DNA from: an uncultured Gammaproteobacteria bacterium
GTDB taxonomy: Bacteria; Pseudomonadota; Gammaproteobacteria; Berkiellales; Berkiellaceae
Direction: 5' to 3'
NCBI GenBank assembly: GCA_902826485.1
Contig: CADEEZ010000001.1
Location: forward strand, 106,080 to 170,079
DNA: 64,000 nt
The notes below the pieces were generated by a model. That model had not been told where the DNA came from, did not search any database, and saw only the letters and a program-made list of their open reading frames with translations. Within the stretch, counting starts at the first letter, position 1. The number at the start of each line of letters is the position of its first letter. The position numbers were made by a program, and so were the translations under genes. Of the stretch, positions 45,871 through 54,409 are shown one piece after another.

Positions 45871-46734
45871 TTAAAAAGTTTTAGTACTAAAAACGTCTTC
45901 GTCTTCTTCATTGAACTCATTTACTTCAAACTTAGGAAAACTTGCTTTAAAGCCTTCTTTACGATGAGTAAATTGTTCGATTCTGTCGAAAATTTGACTA
46001 AATTGGTGCGTGATAGGCGCGTCTTTATCGAAATAAATAAGTGGCATGCAAGCATCGTGAGATTCACGCACCTTCATGCTAGTGGAAATATAAGGTTCGA
46101 TAATGGTGAGGCCTTCAGTGGCAATTTCGGAAATTTGTTTTTGAGGCAAATGTTCATTTTCTACATATTGGTTCACAATCACACCTTCGACTTGAAGTTT
46201 GGCATGATATAACGTTCTGACGTCATTAATGCCTTTTAATAAATGATAAATCGCTTGGCGTGAGAATAAATCACAATCAAACGGAATCAGACAACTATCA
46301 CAGGCAATAAGAGCGGAGCGCGTAAAATAATTAAAGGCAGGGGGCGTATCGATGTAGATTCTATCGAAGCCTTGAATTTTATCTAGCATACTTCTGATTT
46401 TGTATAGTTTCCCTCGTTCTTCAAGCGGTTGAAGTAACCCACCTAATTCGGCGCTAGCAGGGATCACATATAAATTTTGATAAGGCGTAGGATGGACATA
46501 ACGGCGAATTTTGTCGCCCTCAAAGGTTAAATTCAGCATTTCTGCAAAATATTCGGTGATACCGGCTTGTACCCGATAGGCATCTTGTCCCATAAGGTAA
46601 TGCGTTGAATTTGCTTGAGGGTCTAAGTCGACTAACAGGGTTTTTAATCCTCTAGAAGCGCTTATGGCAGCAAGGTTACAGGTTATCGTTGATTTACCGA
46701 CCCCCCCTTTTAAATTAAATATAACCCGACGCAT
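45871..46734 (-). CDS. ParA-family ATPase, orphan
   Basis: 287 residues with the deviant Walker A KGGVGKST (~9-16), LVDLDPQANST (Walker A') and IYIDTPP (Walker B). It is a MinD/ParA-type ATPase for positioning DNA or cell structures. No ParB or parS is adjacent and the position is not next to gidAB, so it is not the chromosomal parAB. It may partition a plasmid-like element or position another machine. An acidic tail (FNEEDEDVFSTK) ends the protein. Confidence 0.85.
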   Translation of the reverse strand: MRRVIFNLKGGVGKSTITCNLAAISASRGLKTLLVDLDPQANSTHYLMGQDAYRVQAGITEYFAEMLNLTFEGDKIRRYVHPTPYQNLYVIPASAELGGLLQPLEERGKLYKIRSMLDKIQGFDRIYIDTPPAFNYFTRSALIACDSCLIPFDCDLFSRQAIYHLLKGINDVRTLYHAKLQVEGVIVNQYVENEHLPQKQISEIATEGLTIIEPYISTSMKVRESHDACMPLIYFDKDAPITHQFSQIFDRIEQFTHRKEGFKASFPKFEVNEFNEEDEDVFSTKTF

Positions 46735-46808
46735 AGCGTTTCTCCAGTAGATTAACTAATTAAAATAAGTATTTTGCCATAAGCTAAATATAACAAAATT
46801 AATATAAA

Positions 46809-48827
46809 TTAACCCGAAATTTCAGGCAACATATTTTCTAAATTAACTGCCTTACCAAGTATGGTGCGATAGATGCCGGTATAGGTAATAATATTTTGGA
46901 CATAATCGCGCGTCTCTTCAAAAGGAATGTTTTCTATCCAAATATCGGCGGCCATATTTTTGGCAGGCATCCATTGTTTAATTCGCCCAGGGCCTGCGTT
47001 GTAAGAGGCAGTAGCCAAAACCGGGTTGTTTTGCATAAACCCATGTAAGTTTTTTAAATAGGCCGTGCCTAGCTCTATATTTAAGCTTGGGTTTACTAAA
47101 TCTTGTTTAGTGGGGTAGTGCTTTTTTAGATTTCTAGCGACTTCCTGCGCTGTTCTGGGCATCAATTGCATGAGCCCCATCGCACCGACTGGTGATTGAG
47201 CATGGGGAATAAATAAGCTTTCTTGGCGTGTTAAGGCAAATACCCAAGCGGGATCGATCGCATTTTTTTTGGCTTCATTCATAATGTTAGGTTCATGGGC
47301 AAGGGGGAATCGTAATGCAAGTGTATTGGTGTCTTGTATTTTCGATAGAGTAGAAATAGCCAAATCATGCCATTGCATATGATGGGCAAATCGCGCAGCC
47401 TCAATTTTTTCTACTTCTGTTAATAAACTCATTTTATAAAGCCATTCTTTTTTGGCCTGCTGGTAACGAGAGAGGTGAAATAATTCTTTAATTCGGGCAA
47501 TACTGGCTTGAAGATGAAATTGCTGTGTGCTTTCTTGAGCTATATTGGCATGCCCCACATTTAACATCAAAGGTTGCTTGCAATAATGATGTGCCAGAAA
47601 CCCATAAAAATGACGTTCTTGAAATAAAGCTTGAAATAAATTGCGTGCTTGAGATTTTTGGCCTAATTCATCTAAAGCTCTGGCCTTCCAGTATTGCCAT
47701 CTCGGTAGCTTGGCTTCTTGTAAGGGTAACAAATTGACTGTTTTTAAGACGTCCGACCATTCTTCTTTAAATAAAGCATATCGAATTTTCCAAGTTAGAA
47801 ATTCAGCATCGTGAAATTTTTCGGGTACTTCAGCAAACCACTGTTTCGCAAGGGGGCTTCGTTTTTTAGCCAGACTGATCGCAAATTCTTTGGCGATGTC
47901 ATGTTGTTGCGAGAGGGTTAACTCATAATTACTGGAAACGTCAGGATATATTTTAGTTGCATGGCCTACATCTTGTTTAATTAACCGGGTCATACCATAG
48001 GCAATGATTCTTTTTATAATGGGCAGCTGACTATTTTCATAATCTTCTAAATCAAAGATTAACGTATTGGCGACCATATGAGGGTGGGCATTAATTTTTA
48101 GCCATAAACGAAAAAGTTTTTTGTCTTCGAAGGTTAAATATTTTGCCGCAGATTCGGCAACGGTACTTTGTTTTTTCTTAAGAGCTTGTTCAATTCTGTT
48201 CCAAATATCGGGATAGCTTAATTTATTTTGAGTGAATAGCTCTTCAAATATCATTTCACAGCTCTGTGCTTGGGGAAGCCCACTCTGCCAAAATGAGATA
48301 GCAGGGTATAACTCTGTGATTTCATCATTCCCTTGATATTTGGCCCACATTCCAAAGCATTGATATTTATGATCTTTTTCTTCCTGAAGGGGGGCTTCAT
48401 ATAAAGATAAAAAGCTGGCCCAATTTTTTTTATTCGCTTGTAAGGCAAGCCACTGATCGCTCAATTGTTTTGCCAAGGGGGAATCTGGGTATCGATGAAT
48501 AAACTGATTTATCTCATAACTACTTGCCTGATGTTGGCTGATTTCTCGGCTCAGTTTTTTATGCGTTAAATAAGGCAATAGGGGATATTCTTTTAATTTG
48601 GGGAGGATACTTTCAAATTTAGAAAAATTACCTAGTTCAAACGCTTTTTCTGCTTCAATAAATAATTGGCTAGAGGTTAATACAATAGGAACATGGGTTA
48701 TTGGTTTTTTGGTGATTTTTTTTGACTGTTTTTTTGCCATGCCAGCAGGGCAAAAAATGATGCTCAGAGACATCATCAGTAAGCAAACATAAAATTTATA
48801 TGAGTGGGGAAATAGTGTTAACTTCAT
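46809..48827 (-). CDS. slt: soluble lytic murein transglycosylase
   Basis: About 672 residues, near the Slt70 length. The start at 48827 gives a signal peptide (MKLTLFPHSYKFYVCLLMM...GMA); an in-frame ATG at 48863 is the alternative. A long alpha-solenoid (residues ~60-500) precedes the catalytic C-terminal domain: FALTRQESLFIPHAQSPVGAMGLMQLMP with the catalytic Glu (~532) and ATASYNAGPGRIKQW. It cuts peptidoglycan glycan strands in the periplasm, leaving anhydro-muropeptides, which NagZ (62763) would later process. Confidence 0.93.
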   Translation of the reverse strand: MKLTLFPHSYKFYVCLLMMSLSIIFCPAGMAKKQSKKITKKPITHVPIVLTSSQLFIEAEKAFELGNFSKFESILPKLKEYPLLPYLTHKKLSREISQHQASSYEINQFIHRYPDSPLAKQLSDQWLALQANKKNWASFLSLYEAPLQEEKDHKYQCFGMWAKYQGNDEITELYPAISFWQSGLPQAQSCEMIFEELFTQNKLSYPDIWNRIEQALKKKQSTVAESAAKYLTFEDKKLFRLWLKINAHPHMVANTLIFDLEDYENSQLPIIKRIIAYGMTRLIKQDVGHATKIYPDVSSNYELTLSQQHDIAKEFAISLAKKRSPLAKQWFAEVPEKFHDAEFLTWKIRYALFKEEWSDVLKTVNLLPLQEAKLPRWQYWKARALDELGQKSQARNLFQALFQERHFYGFLAHHYCKQPLMLNVGHANIAQESTQQFHLQASIARIKELFHLSRYQQAKKEWLYKMSLLTEVEKIEAARFAHHMQWHDLAISTLSKIQDTNTLALRFPLAHEPNIMNEAKKNAIDPAWVFALTRQESLFIPHAQSPVGAMGLMQLMPRTAQEVARNLKKHYPTKQDLVNPSLNIELGTAYLKNLHGFMQNNPVLATASYNAGPGRIKQWMPAKNMAADIWIENIPFEETRDYVQNIITYTGIYRTILGKAVNLENMLPEISG

Positions 48828-48886
48828 TGTGCTTATTTCTTTCGGTAGTATAGTGATAAGCATAGTGAAAAATAAGCAAGCGAGTC

Positions 48887-48923
48887 AAAAAGCTACCCAA
48901 TTAAAATGACTAATTGAGTAGCT
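48887..48923 (-). terminator. terminator of lexA-like gene
   Basis: On the minus strand AGCTACTCAATTA pairs with TAATTGGGTAGCT (one G-U) around TCATTT, followed by TTTT. It lies 6 nt after the stop. Confidence 0.75.
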
Positions 48924-48929
48924 GAAGAA

Positions 48930-49568
48930 CTAAGGTTTGAAATTAGTTCGAATGATTCCTACTGCCACAGCTTCAATGCTAAATTGATTTTGCTGAAAAG
49001 GCGTAATGCGAATAGGCTGGCAATTAGGATCTTCGCCACTCAGAATATAATCAGACCCTTCTTTTTTGAATTTTCTGACATAGGGTTGGTTATTATATCG
49101 ACAAAATATAATCTGATCAGCTTCAGCCTGGTCGGTACAATAAAATGCAACTAAATCATTATTGTAAACGCCAATGCCGGATAAAAAGTTACCTTGCATG
49201 CGCCAGAGAAAATCAGGTTTAGTTTGAAACAAGGTTTGTTCAAGTTGCAAACGGCCTTCAAAATTTTCAGGACTCAAAATAGGTTGATCTGTTTTGAGTT
49301 GATTTAAAACGGGAATACCTGTTCCTGAAAGGGAGGCTTTGAGTTTAATGCCTCGGGAAGTCCCTGGAGAGAGCAAAATCGCGCCTTTTTTAGCCAGCGC
49401 TTTTAAATGATCTTCCGCGGCATTCACCGATCGAAAACCGAGGGTTCTGGCTATCTCTGCCCGAGTAGGGGGAGCACCAGTATTCTCAATATGTTGTTGT
49501 ATAACCTTAAGTACTTCTGCCTGCCTAGGTGTCAATTCCGTTGACCGAGTCGAGGGATTGGTCGCCAT
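48930..49568 (-). CDS. lexA: LexA homologue lacking all autocleavage residues
   Basis: 212 residues from ATG 49568, chosen because AGGAGTGG precedes it (a longer frame reaches 49631). The DNA-binding half is near-canonical: ELTPRQAEVLKVIQQHIENT, PPTRAEIARTLGFRSVNAAEDHLKALAKKGAI and GTSRGIKL. The C-terminal S24 fold aligns well, but the Ala-Gly cleavage bond is Thr93-Asp94, nucleophile Ser119 (E. coli numbering) is Phe128 and base Lys156 is Arg165. It should bind SOS-type operators but not cleave itself when RecA is activated. A box-like sequence sits in its leader. All three losses at once argue against sequencing error. Confidence 0.93.
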   Translation of the reverse strand: MATNPSTRSTELTPRQAEVLKVIQQHIENTGAPPTRAEIARTLGFRSVNAAEDHLKALAKKGAILLSPGTSRGIKLKASLSGTGIPVLNQLKTDQPILSPENFEGRLQLEQTLFQTKPDFLWRMQGNFLSGIGVYNNDLVAFYCTDQAEADQIIFCRYNNQPYVRKFKKEGSDYILSGEDPNCQPIRITPFQQNQFSIEAVAVGIIRTNFKP

Positions 49569-49577
49569 AACCCACTC

Positions 49578-49593
49578 CTGATGATATTTACAG
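49578..49593 (-). promoter_or_regulatory. LexA-box-like palindrome before lexA
   Basis: The plus strand reads CTGATGATATTTACAG, one mismatch from CTGT-N8-ACAG. It lies 9 nt upstream of the lexA ATG and overlaps its Shine-Dalgarno, where an autoregulatory site could act. Confidence 0.45.
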
Positions 49594-49751
49594 AAAAAAT
49601 TATTATAGACGTTTTGTTGTATATTCGCCATCTCATATAACTTAGTTTAATTGTAGCTGTACTAGTGAGTTTTTGCCTTATTTATGGTAATATGCGAGCA
49701 TTCTAACTATAAAATAACATTATGCTCATAAATTAGTCAGGCAATACTCAA

Positions 49752-51212
49752 ATGGATACAGATAAAAAGCACAAAAATAAACAGACAGCTCAAAATAGTA
49801 TAGCTGTTAGTCTGGTAAATTCTATTTCGTCTGAGAAAAAGAGTGCTTCGTCTGATTTACTCAATGCAGGTAAAGTGGGCCATGGATATATCACTAATAT
49901 CCGGATGGGGCATGTTGCTACTAGCGACTCATTTGCTTATGCACGTTTTCAACCCACCACAGGTGCCGTTTATCCGATAACCCCAGTGGGCGATAAAACG
50001 AAGATCAAAAAGCCTGTTTTTTCCGATTCAATTCTGCTTTCACCCAATTCTGGCCACCCTTGCGGTTTAGGGGGCATTGTCGCCTACACGCCCCAAGGCA
50101 AAACCCAATTAACCACAGATTTAGTGATTGGCGAAGTATTTACCCCGACGAAACATACCCAACACCAGATTATTCGTTTATGTCACCAAGACGAAAAGCA
50201 ACAAAAATCAAAAACTGAAAATGATTTACGTTTAGTTGAGTTTAAAAAGCAATTTAAAGCTGAAGAGTCAACTTCAACGTCGACTTTGACTAAGAAATCA
50301 GAATTATCTCCCCCTGAATTTAGAGGCGGTACAACGCTGCTTACAGCGGATGATGTAAAGTATCGTTCGTCAAAAATTAAAAGTACGGGCGGGCATCGCA
50401 GTTTATTTTCACAACCCAGTCATGTCATGAATGACGAATCTGCTAAAGAGGCTGCAACAGAATTAGGGCTATGTCGCGGTAAGTTTTTGAAATGGGATTG
50501 GGGACATTTGTTGCCAGCGGGTGGTTCAGCTAAAGGGATTGAAGTGAATTTAGATCCTTATAATTTTGTTGCGGTGCCTGCTACTTTAAATACGTGGCAA
50601 ATGGTGCCTGAAATGATGGCAAGACATTTAGCTCAATTAGGATTTGTCGTTGAATATACGGCTGCAGCCAGAACAGAACAGACCAAATCAGGCGAGTTCA
50701 GTTTTGTGGCCAAAGAAATTTATTCTTCGGTCAAACTTCAACATCATGGGTTAATAGCAGAATTTTTCACTACACGTGAAGAACATACCAAGCCATTGAT
50801 TACAGATGCCGTACATATGTTAAGTGAATTTTATAAAGTGGCAGAAAAACCTGTTCCTAAAGACTTAAAAGAAAAATTCGAGAAAGAATTAGAAGAAAAA
50901 TTAGCAGAAATGAAAAAAACATTTCCGCCCGAATCCTTTATTTCACCTGTAAAAACTGTTCCGGTGAAACAATTGCCTCATGTTGAAAATAACAAAGTTT
51001 TGATTTTCTCACCTACCTTAGTGAGAAAGGGATTTAATGATGTGAAAAATAAAAAAGCATCACCAAAATTTACAAAACAAAAACCTAAGCCAAAACCAAA
51101 AGCCAATCCAAAACAAAAAATACAGCAAAAAAGATCTCTGCCAAATAATTTGGATAACAGTCAAATAGAAGAAAGCATTGCTAAAAGAACAAGAAGCAAC
51201 TTCCAAATGTAG
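49752..51212 (+). CDS. nuclease-like protein with basic tail, candidate effector
   Basis: 486 residues. The central region (~235-300) has DWGHLLPAGGSAKG then LDPYNFVAVPATLNTWQM. This H-x(n)-N arrangement resembles the DRGHxxP...N core of beta-beta-alpha metal DNA/RNA non-specific nucleases, with Trp in place of Arg. The N-terminal part has no known fold. A Lys/Glu coiled segment (~375-400) leads to a strongly basic tail of KPKPKPK repeats and QQKRSLPNN...AKRTRS, which could bind nucleic acid or act as a nuclear signal. No signal peptide. Divergent from lexA, with 183 nt between the starts. Confidence 0.55.
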   Translation: MDTDKKHKNKQTAQNSIAVSLVNSISSEKKSASSDLLNAGKVGHGYITNIRMGHVATSDSFAYARFQPTTGAVYPITPVGDKTKIKKPVFSDSILLSPNSGHPCGLGGIVAYTPQGKTQLTTDLVIGEVFTPTKHTQHQIIRLCHQDEKQQKSKTENDLRLVEFKKQFKAEESTSTSTLTKKSELSPPEFRGGTTLLTADDVKYRSSKIKSTGGHRSLFSQPSHVMNDESAKEAATELGLCRGKFLKWDWGHLLPAGGSAKGIEVNLDPYNFVAVPATLNTWQMVPEMMARHLAQLGFVVEYTAAARTEQTKSGEFSFVAKEIYSSVKLQHHGLIAEFFTTREEHTKPLITDAVHMLSEFYKVAEKPVPKDLKEKFEKELEEKLAEMKKTFPPESFISPVKTVPVKQLPHVENNKVLIFSPTLVRKGFNDVKNKKASPKFTKQKPKPKPKANPKQKIQQKRSLPNNLDNSQIEESIAKRTRSNFQM

Positions 51213-51263
51213 TTTTTTTAAAAATATTGATTTAATAAAATTCGAAGAAAATGATTTGTATTC

Positions 51264-51290
51264 GGGCTGGCACAGAGGCCAGCCCCTACA
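51264..51290 (+). repeat. single copy of palindromic repeat
   Basis: GGGCTGGCACAGAGGCCAGC then CCCTACA; arms GGGCTGG/CCAGCCC. It matches one arm of the element at 36651-36750 in its CACAGAGGCC core. Confidence 0.75.
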
Positions 51291-51367
51291 AGATTTTGCA
51301 CTAAATTTTGTTAAAATTACAAATTCCTTATTGATGCTTTTAACAATAAAATAAAAATAAGATTTAT

Positions 51368-51673
51368 TTAATATTTATCTTCGTCAAAAAATTCTATTTC
51401 ATTCAGCGGATTTGAAAAATCGTATTTCATTGGTTCATCAAATAGATCTAAGTCTTCTTTGACGATTTCAAAGGGCCCCGACCAATCTTCGGGAGGCGGA
51501 ATTTCGGTCAATTCTAGTTCATACCAAGAATCTAAATCGAGCTCTTCAATTTCCCCGTCAAAGTGTTGCACCTCTACACCACCATCTTTATCGACAGCCA
51601 CAACCTCAAACATGGCCGTTCTCAAGCCATCTTGATACCAGTGTCCAATGTCAGGATATTCATGGTTTCTCAT
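51368..51673 (-). CDS. small acidic protein, DUF6763-like
   Basis: 101 residues (105 if a GTG at 51685 is used; that start lies only 2 nt from AAGGAG, the ATG at 51673 lies 14 nt from it). Very acidic, with GHWYQDGLRTAMFEVVAVDK, VQHFDGEIEELDLDSWYELE and PPEDWSGPFE. This matches a small gammaproteobacterial family I remember as DUF6763. Function unknown; cytoplasmic. Confidence 0.7.
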   Translation of the reverse strand: MRNHEYPDIGHWYQDGLRTAMFEVVAVDKDGGVEVQHFDGEIEELDLDSWYELELTEIPPPEDWSGPFEIVKEDLDLFDEPMKYDFSNPLNEIEFFDEDKY

Positions 51674-51863
51674 AGGGTTTAACACTTCTCCTTAAAACGT
51701 GCATATAAATGAAACACTTTTCTTCATTTAAAATACAAGTTGCTTAAACAATTGACCAACCTCAGCTAAAAAAGTTTTATATTTTCCGAGTTTAAAGCTG
51801 GAAACTTGAACAGTAGGCTCTTAGAGAGTAAGAATAAGTTATTATGCTCAGTAAATCATGGGT

Positions 51864-51887
51864 GATTATTAACTAAACTTAATAATC
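51864..51887 (+). promoter_or_regulatory. operator-like inverted repeat before fadE
   Basis: GATTATTAA (51864-51872), 6-nt gap CTAAAC, TTAATAATC (51879-51887): a perfect 9-bp inverted repeat, 83 nt before the fadE ATG. The spacing and symmetry suggest a dimeric regulator of the fad genes. Confidence 0.45.
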
Positions 51888-51970
51888 GGTCATCTGAAAT
51901 TCCCTATAGAATTTCAAGTTGACAGCCTTAAAGTTAACACGTAGCGTAATTGCACGCAAAGGAGTGTAAG

Positions 51971-54409
51971 ATGTTTATGATTCTTCAGATTTTGTTGCTC
52001 ACCGGTGTGTTACTGGGCTTAGCCTACTATAGAGCCCCGTTGGCTGTTTTCACGGCTGCTATGGGGTTATTGCTACTCAGTTGGCAGGTGTGGGGGGGGT
52101 TAGGCTATTTGGGCATACTCATTTGGCCCCTATATATAGCGTATGGCCTTTTTTTCCATACCCCAAAATTCAGAAGACAATATTTTATCTCTCCTGTGCT
52201 TAAGTATTTTCAAAGGGCTTTACCCCCAATGAGTGAGACCGAAAGGGAAGCATTAGAATCCGGAGACAAATGGATAGAAGCGGATTTAATTAATGGTAAA
52301 ATTAATTGGTCCAATATTATTCACACGCCTTATTCAACTCTGAACGAACCCGAACAAGCTTTTTTAAATAATGAAGTTGAACACCTTTGCCAAAGTTTAA
52401 ACGATTGGGAAATGAGCGAAAGCGGTGATATGCCTGCTTCAGCTTGGACGTATCTAAAACAACACGGCTTTTTTGGCATGATTATTCCTAAAGAATTTGG
52501 GGGGTTAGGGTTTTCTGCGCAGGCGCATTCTGCGGTGATCAGCAAAATAGCCACGCGTTCAATTGGGGCTGCCGTCAGTGTCATGGTGCCGAATTCTTTA
52601 GGGCCGGGTGAATTGTTAATTCATTATGGGACTGATCAACAAAAAAATTATTATTTACCCCGTTTGGCCAAAGGCGAAGACATTCCCTGTTTTGCTTTGA
52701 CAGGCATTCACTCTGGCAGTGATGCCACAAACATGAGTGATGTGGGCGTCATTTGTCGTGGTAAGTTTGACGGCAAGGACATGATTGGCGTAAAACTTTC
52801 TTGGAACAAGCGTTATATTACCCTTGCACCAATTGCGACCCTTTTAGGATTAGCTGTTAAATTAACCGATCCCGATCATCTTTTGGGCGACACCAAAGAA
52901 TTAGGCATTACTTTGTTTTTATTGCCTACTCATACCGCAGGTATAAAAATTGGTCGTCGACATAATCCGCTCAATGTCCCCTTTATGAATGGCCCGACAT
53001 CCGGTAAAGATGTTTTTGTGCCACTAGATTATATTATTGGGGGGCCAGATTTTATGGGCAAAGGATGGAAAATGCTGGTCGAATGTTTATCTGTTGGCAG
53101 AGGGATTTCATTACCTGCGTTATCAACGGCTTGTGGGCATTTGGCTTATAGGGCAACAGGCGCCTATGCTCGAGTCAGACAACAATTTGGATTATCCATT
53201 GGGTATTTTGAAGGGGTAGAAGAAGCTCTTGCTAAAATTGGGGGGTTAACGTATCAATTAGAGGCAACACGAATACTCACGCTAACGGCAATCGATAATC
53301 AGATTAAACCGGCTGTTGTGACGGCAATTGCCAAATATCATATGACTGAAATGTCGAGAAACATTATTAATCATGCCATGGATATTCATGGTGGAAAAGG
53401 CATAATGCAAGGGCCAGGTAATTATTTGGCTAAAGCGCATCAAGGCACTCCAATTAGTATTACCGTAGAAGGCGCTAATATTTTAACACGTAATTTAATT
53501 ATTTTTGGACAAGGGGCTTTTAGAAGCCACCATTTTGTTCAAAAAGAAATTGAAATAGCCACGAATGAAATGCTAAGCCAATCTGAAAAAATTAAACAGT
53601 TTGATAAAGTTTTATCAAAACATATGAGTCAAACACTCAGAAACAAAGCCGGTTTAATTTTCAATATGATCACACGGGGACATTTTATTGGCAAATATGT
53701 GGATGCCACATTAAAACCTTATTATAAAAAAGTAAACTGGTTTGCGCATGCGCTCGCTTATTGCACAGATATTTCGATGCTATTGTTAGGGGGAGAACTC
53801 AAGCGCAAAGAAAGACTATCTGCACGCTTAGGGGATGTGTTAAGCCATTTATATTTAGCCATAGCGGTGTTAAAATATTTTTCGAGTAGAAAACAAGAAG
53901 CCAAAGAAATTGAGCGCGCACATGCTGTTTGGGCATTAGAAAATAGCTTATTCGAAGCTCAAAGCGCATTGGTTGATTTTTGTGATAATTTTCCCATAAA
54001 ATGGCTAGGCAAAATATTAAAAATCATGACGTTTGGGTTAAGTTTGCCTTGCAAAGCCCCTTCAGATCAGCTCGAACATACTATTGCGAAAAGTATGCTG
54101 GTGCCTTCTGATTTAAGAGATGTCGTTACGCATTTATGTTTTATTGGGCATAAAAAAGACGACCCCTTGTTTCAGTTAGAAAATGCTTTTCATAAACTCA
54201 TTGCCGCCGAACCCTTAATAAAAAAACTTAAAGTCGCCAATTTAGATATTACTCAAGCGTTAAAACAAAGTTTAATTACCGATCACGAAGCCGTATTATT
54301 ACGGGAAGCATTCAGTGCTCGTGATTTGGTCATTCATGTAGATGATTTTGATTCTGCTCATCATAAGGAAAGTAAAGATGCAAAACCTCAATCCACGCAA
54401 TACCGCTAG
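51971..54409 (+). CDS. fadE: acyl-CoA dehydrogenase FadE
   Basis: 812 residues (E. coli FadE 814). Start at 51971 after AAAGGAG. Two or three N-terminal membrane spans (1-75), then the acyl-CoA dehydrogenase fold: GFFGMIIPKEFGGLGFSAQAHS, CFALTGIHSGSDATNMSD, LSVGRGISLPAL and MDIHGGKGIMQGPGNYL. It carries out the first oxidation of beta-oxidation, with FAD. First gene of the fadE-fadI-fadJ unit. Confidence 0.94.
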   Translation: MFMILQILLLTGVLLGLAYYRAPLAVFTAAMGLLLLSWQVWGGLGYLGILIWPLYIAYGLFFHTPKFRRQYFISPVLKYFQRALPPMSETEREALESGDKWIEADLINGKINWSNIIHTPYSTLNEPEQAFLNNEVEHLCQSLNDWEMSESGDMPASAWTYLKQHGFFGMIIPKEFGGLGFSAQAHSAVISKIATRSIGAAVSVMVPNSLGPGELLIHYGTDQQKNYYLPRLAKGEDIPCFALTGIHSGSDATNMSDVGVICRGKFDGKDMIGVKLSWNKRYITLAPIATLLGLAVKLTDPDHLLGDTKELGITLFLLPTHTAGIKIGRRHNPLNVPFMNGPTSGKDVFVPLDYIIGGPDFMGKGWKMLVECLSVGRGISLPALSTACGHLAYRATGAYARVRQQFGLSIGYFEGVEEALAKIGGLTYQLEATRILTLTAIDNQIKPAVVTAIAKYHMTEMSRNIINHAMDIHGGKGIMQGPGNYLAKAHQGTPISITVEGANILTRNLIIFGQGAFRSHHFVQKEIEIATNEMLSQSEKIKQFDKVLSKHMSQTLRNKAGLIFNMITRGHFIGKYVDATLKPYYKKVNWFAHALAYCTDISMLLLGGELKRKERLSARLGDVLSHLYLAIAVLKYFSSRKQEAKEIERAHAVWALENSLFEAQSALVDFCDNFPIKWLGKILKIMTFGLSLPCKAPSDQLEHTIAKSMLVPSDLRDVVTHLCFIGHKKDDPLFQLENAFHKLIAAEPLIKKLKVANLDITQALKQSLITDHEAVLLREAFSARDLVIHVDDFDSAHHKESKDAKPQSTQYR

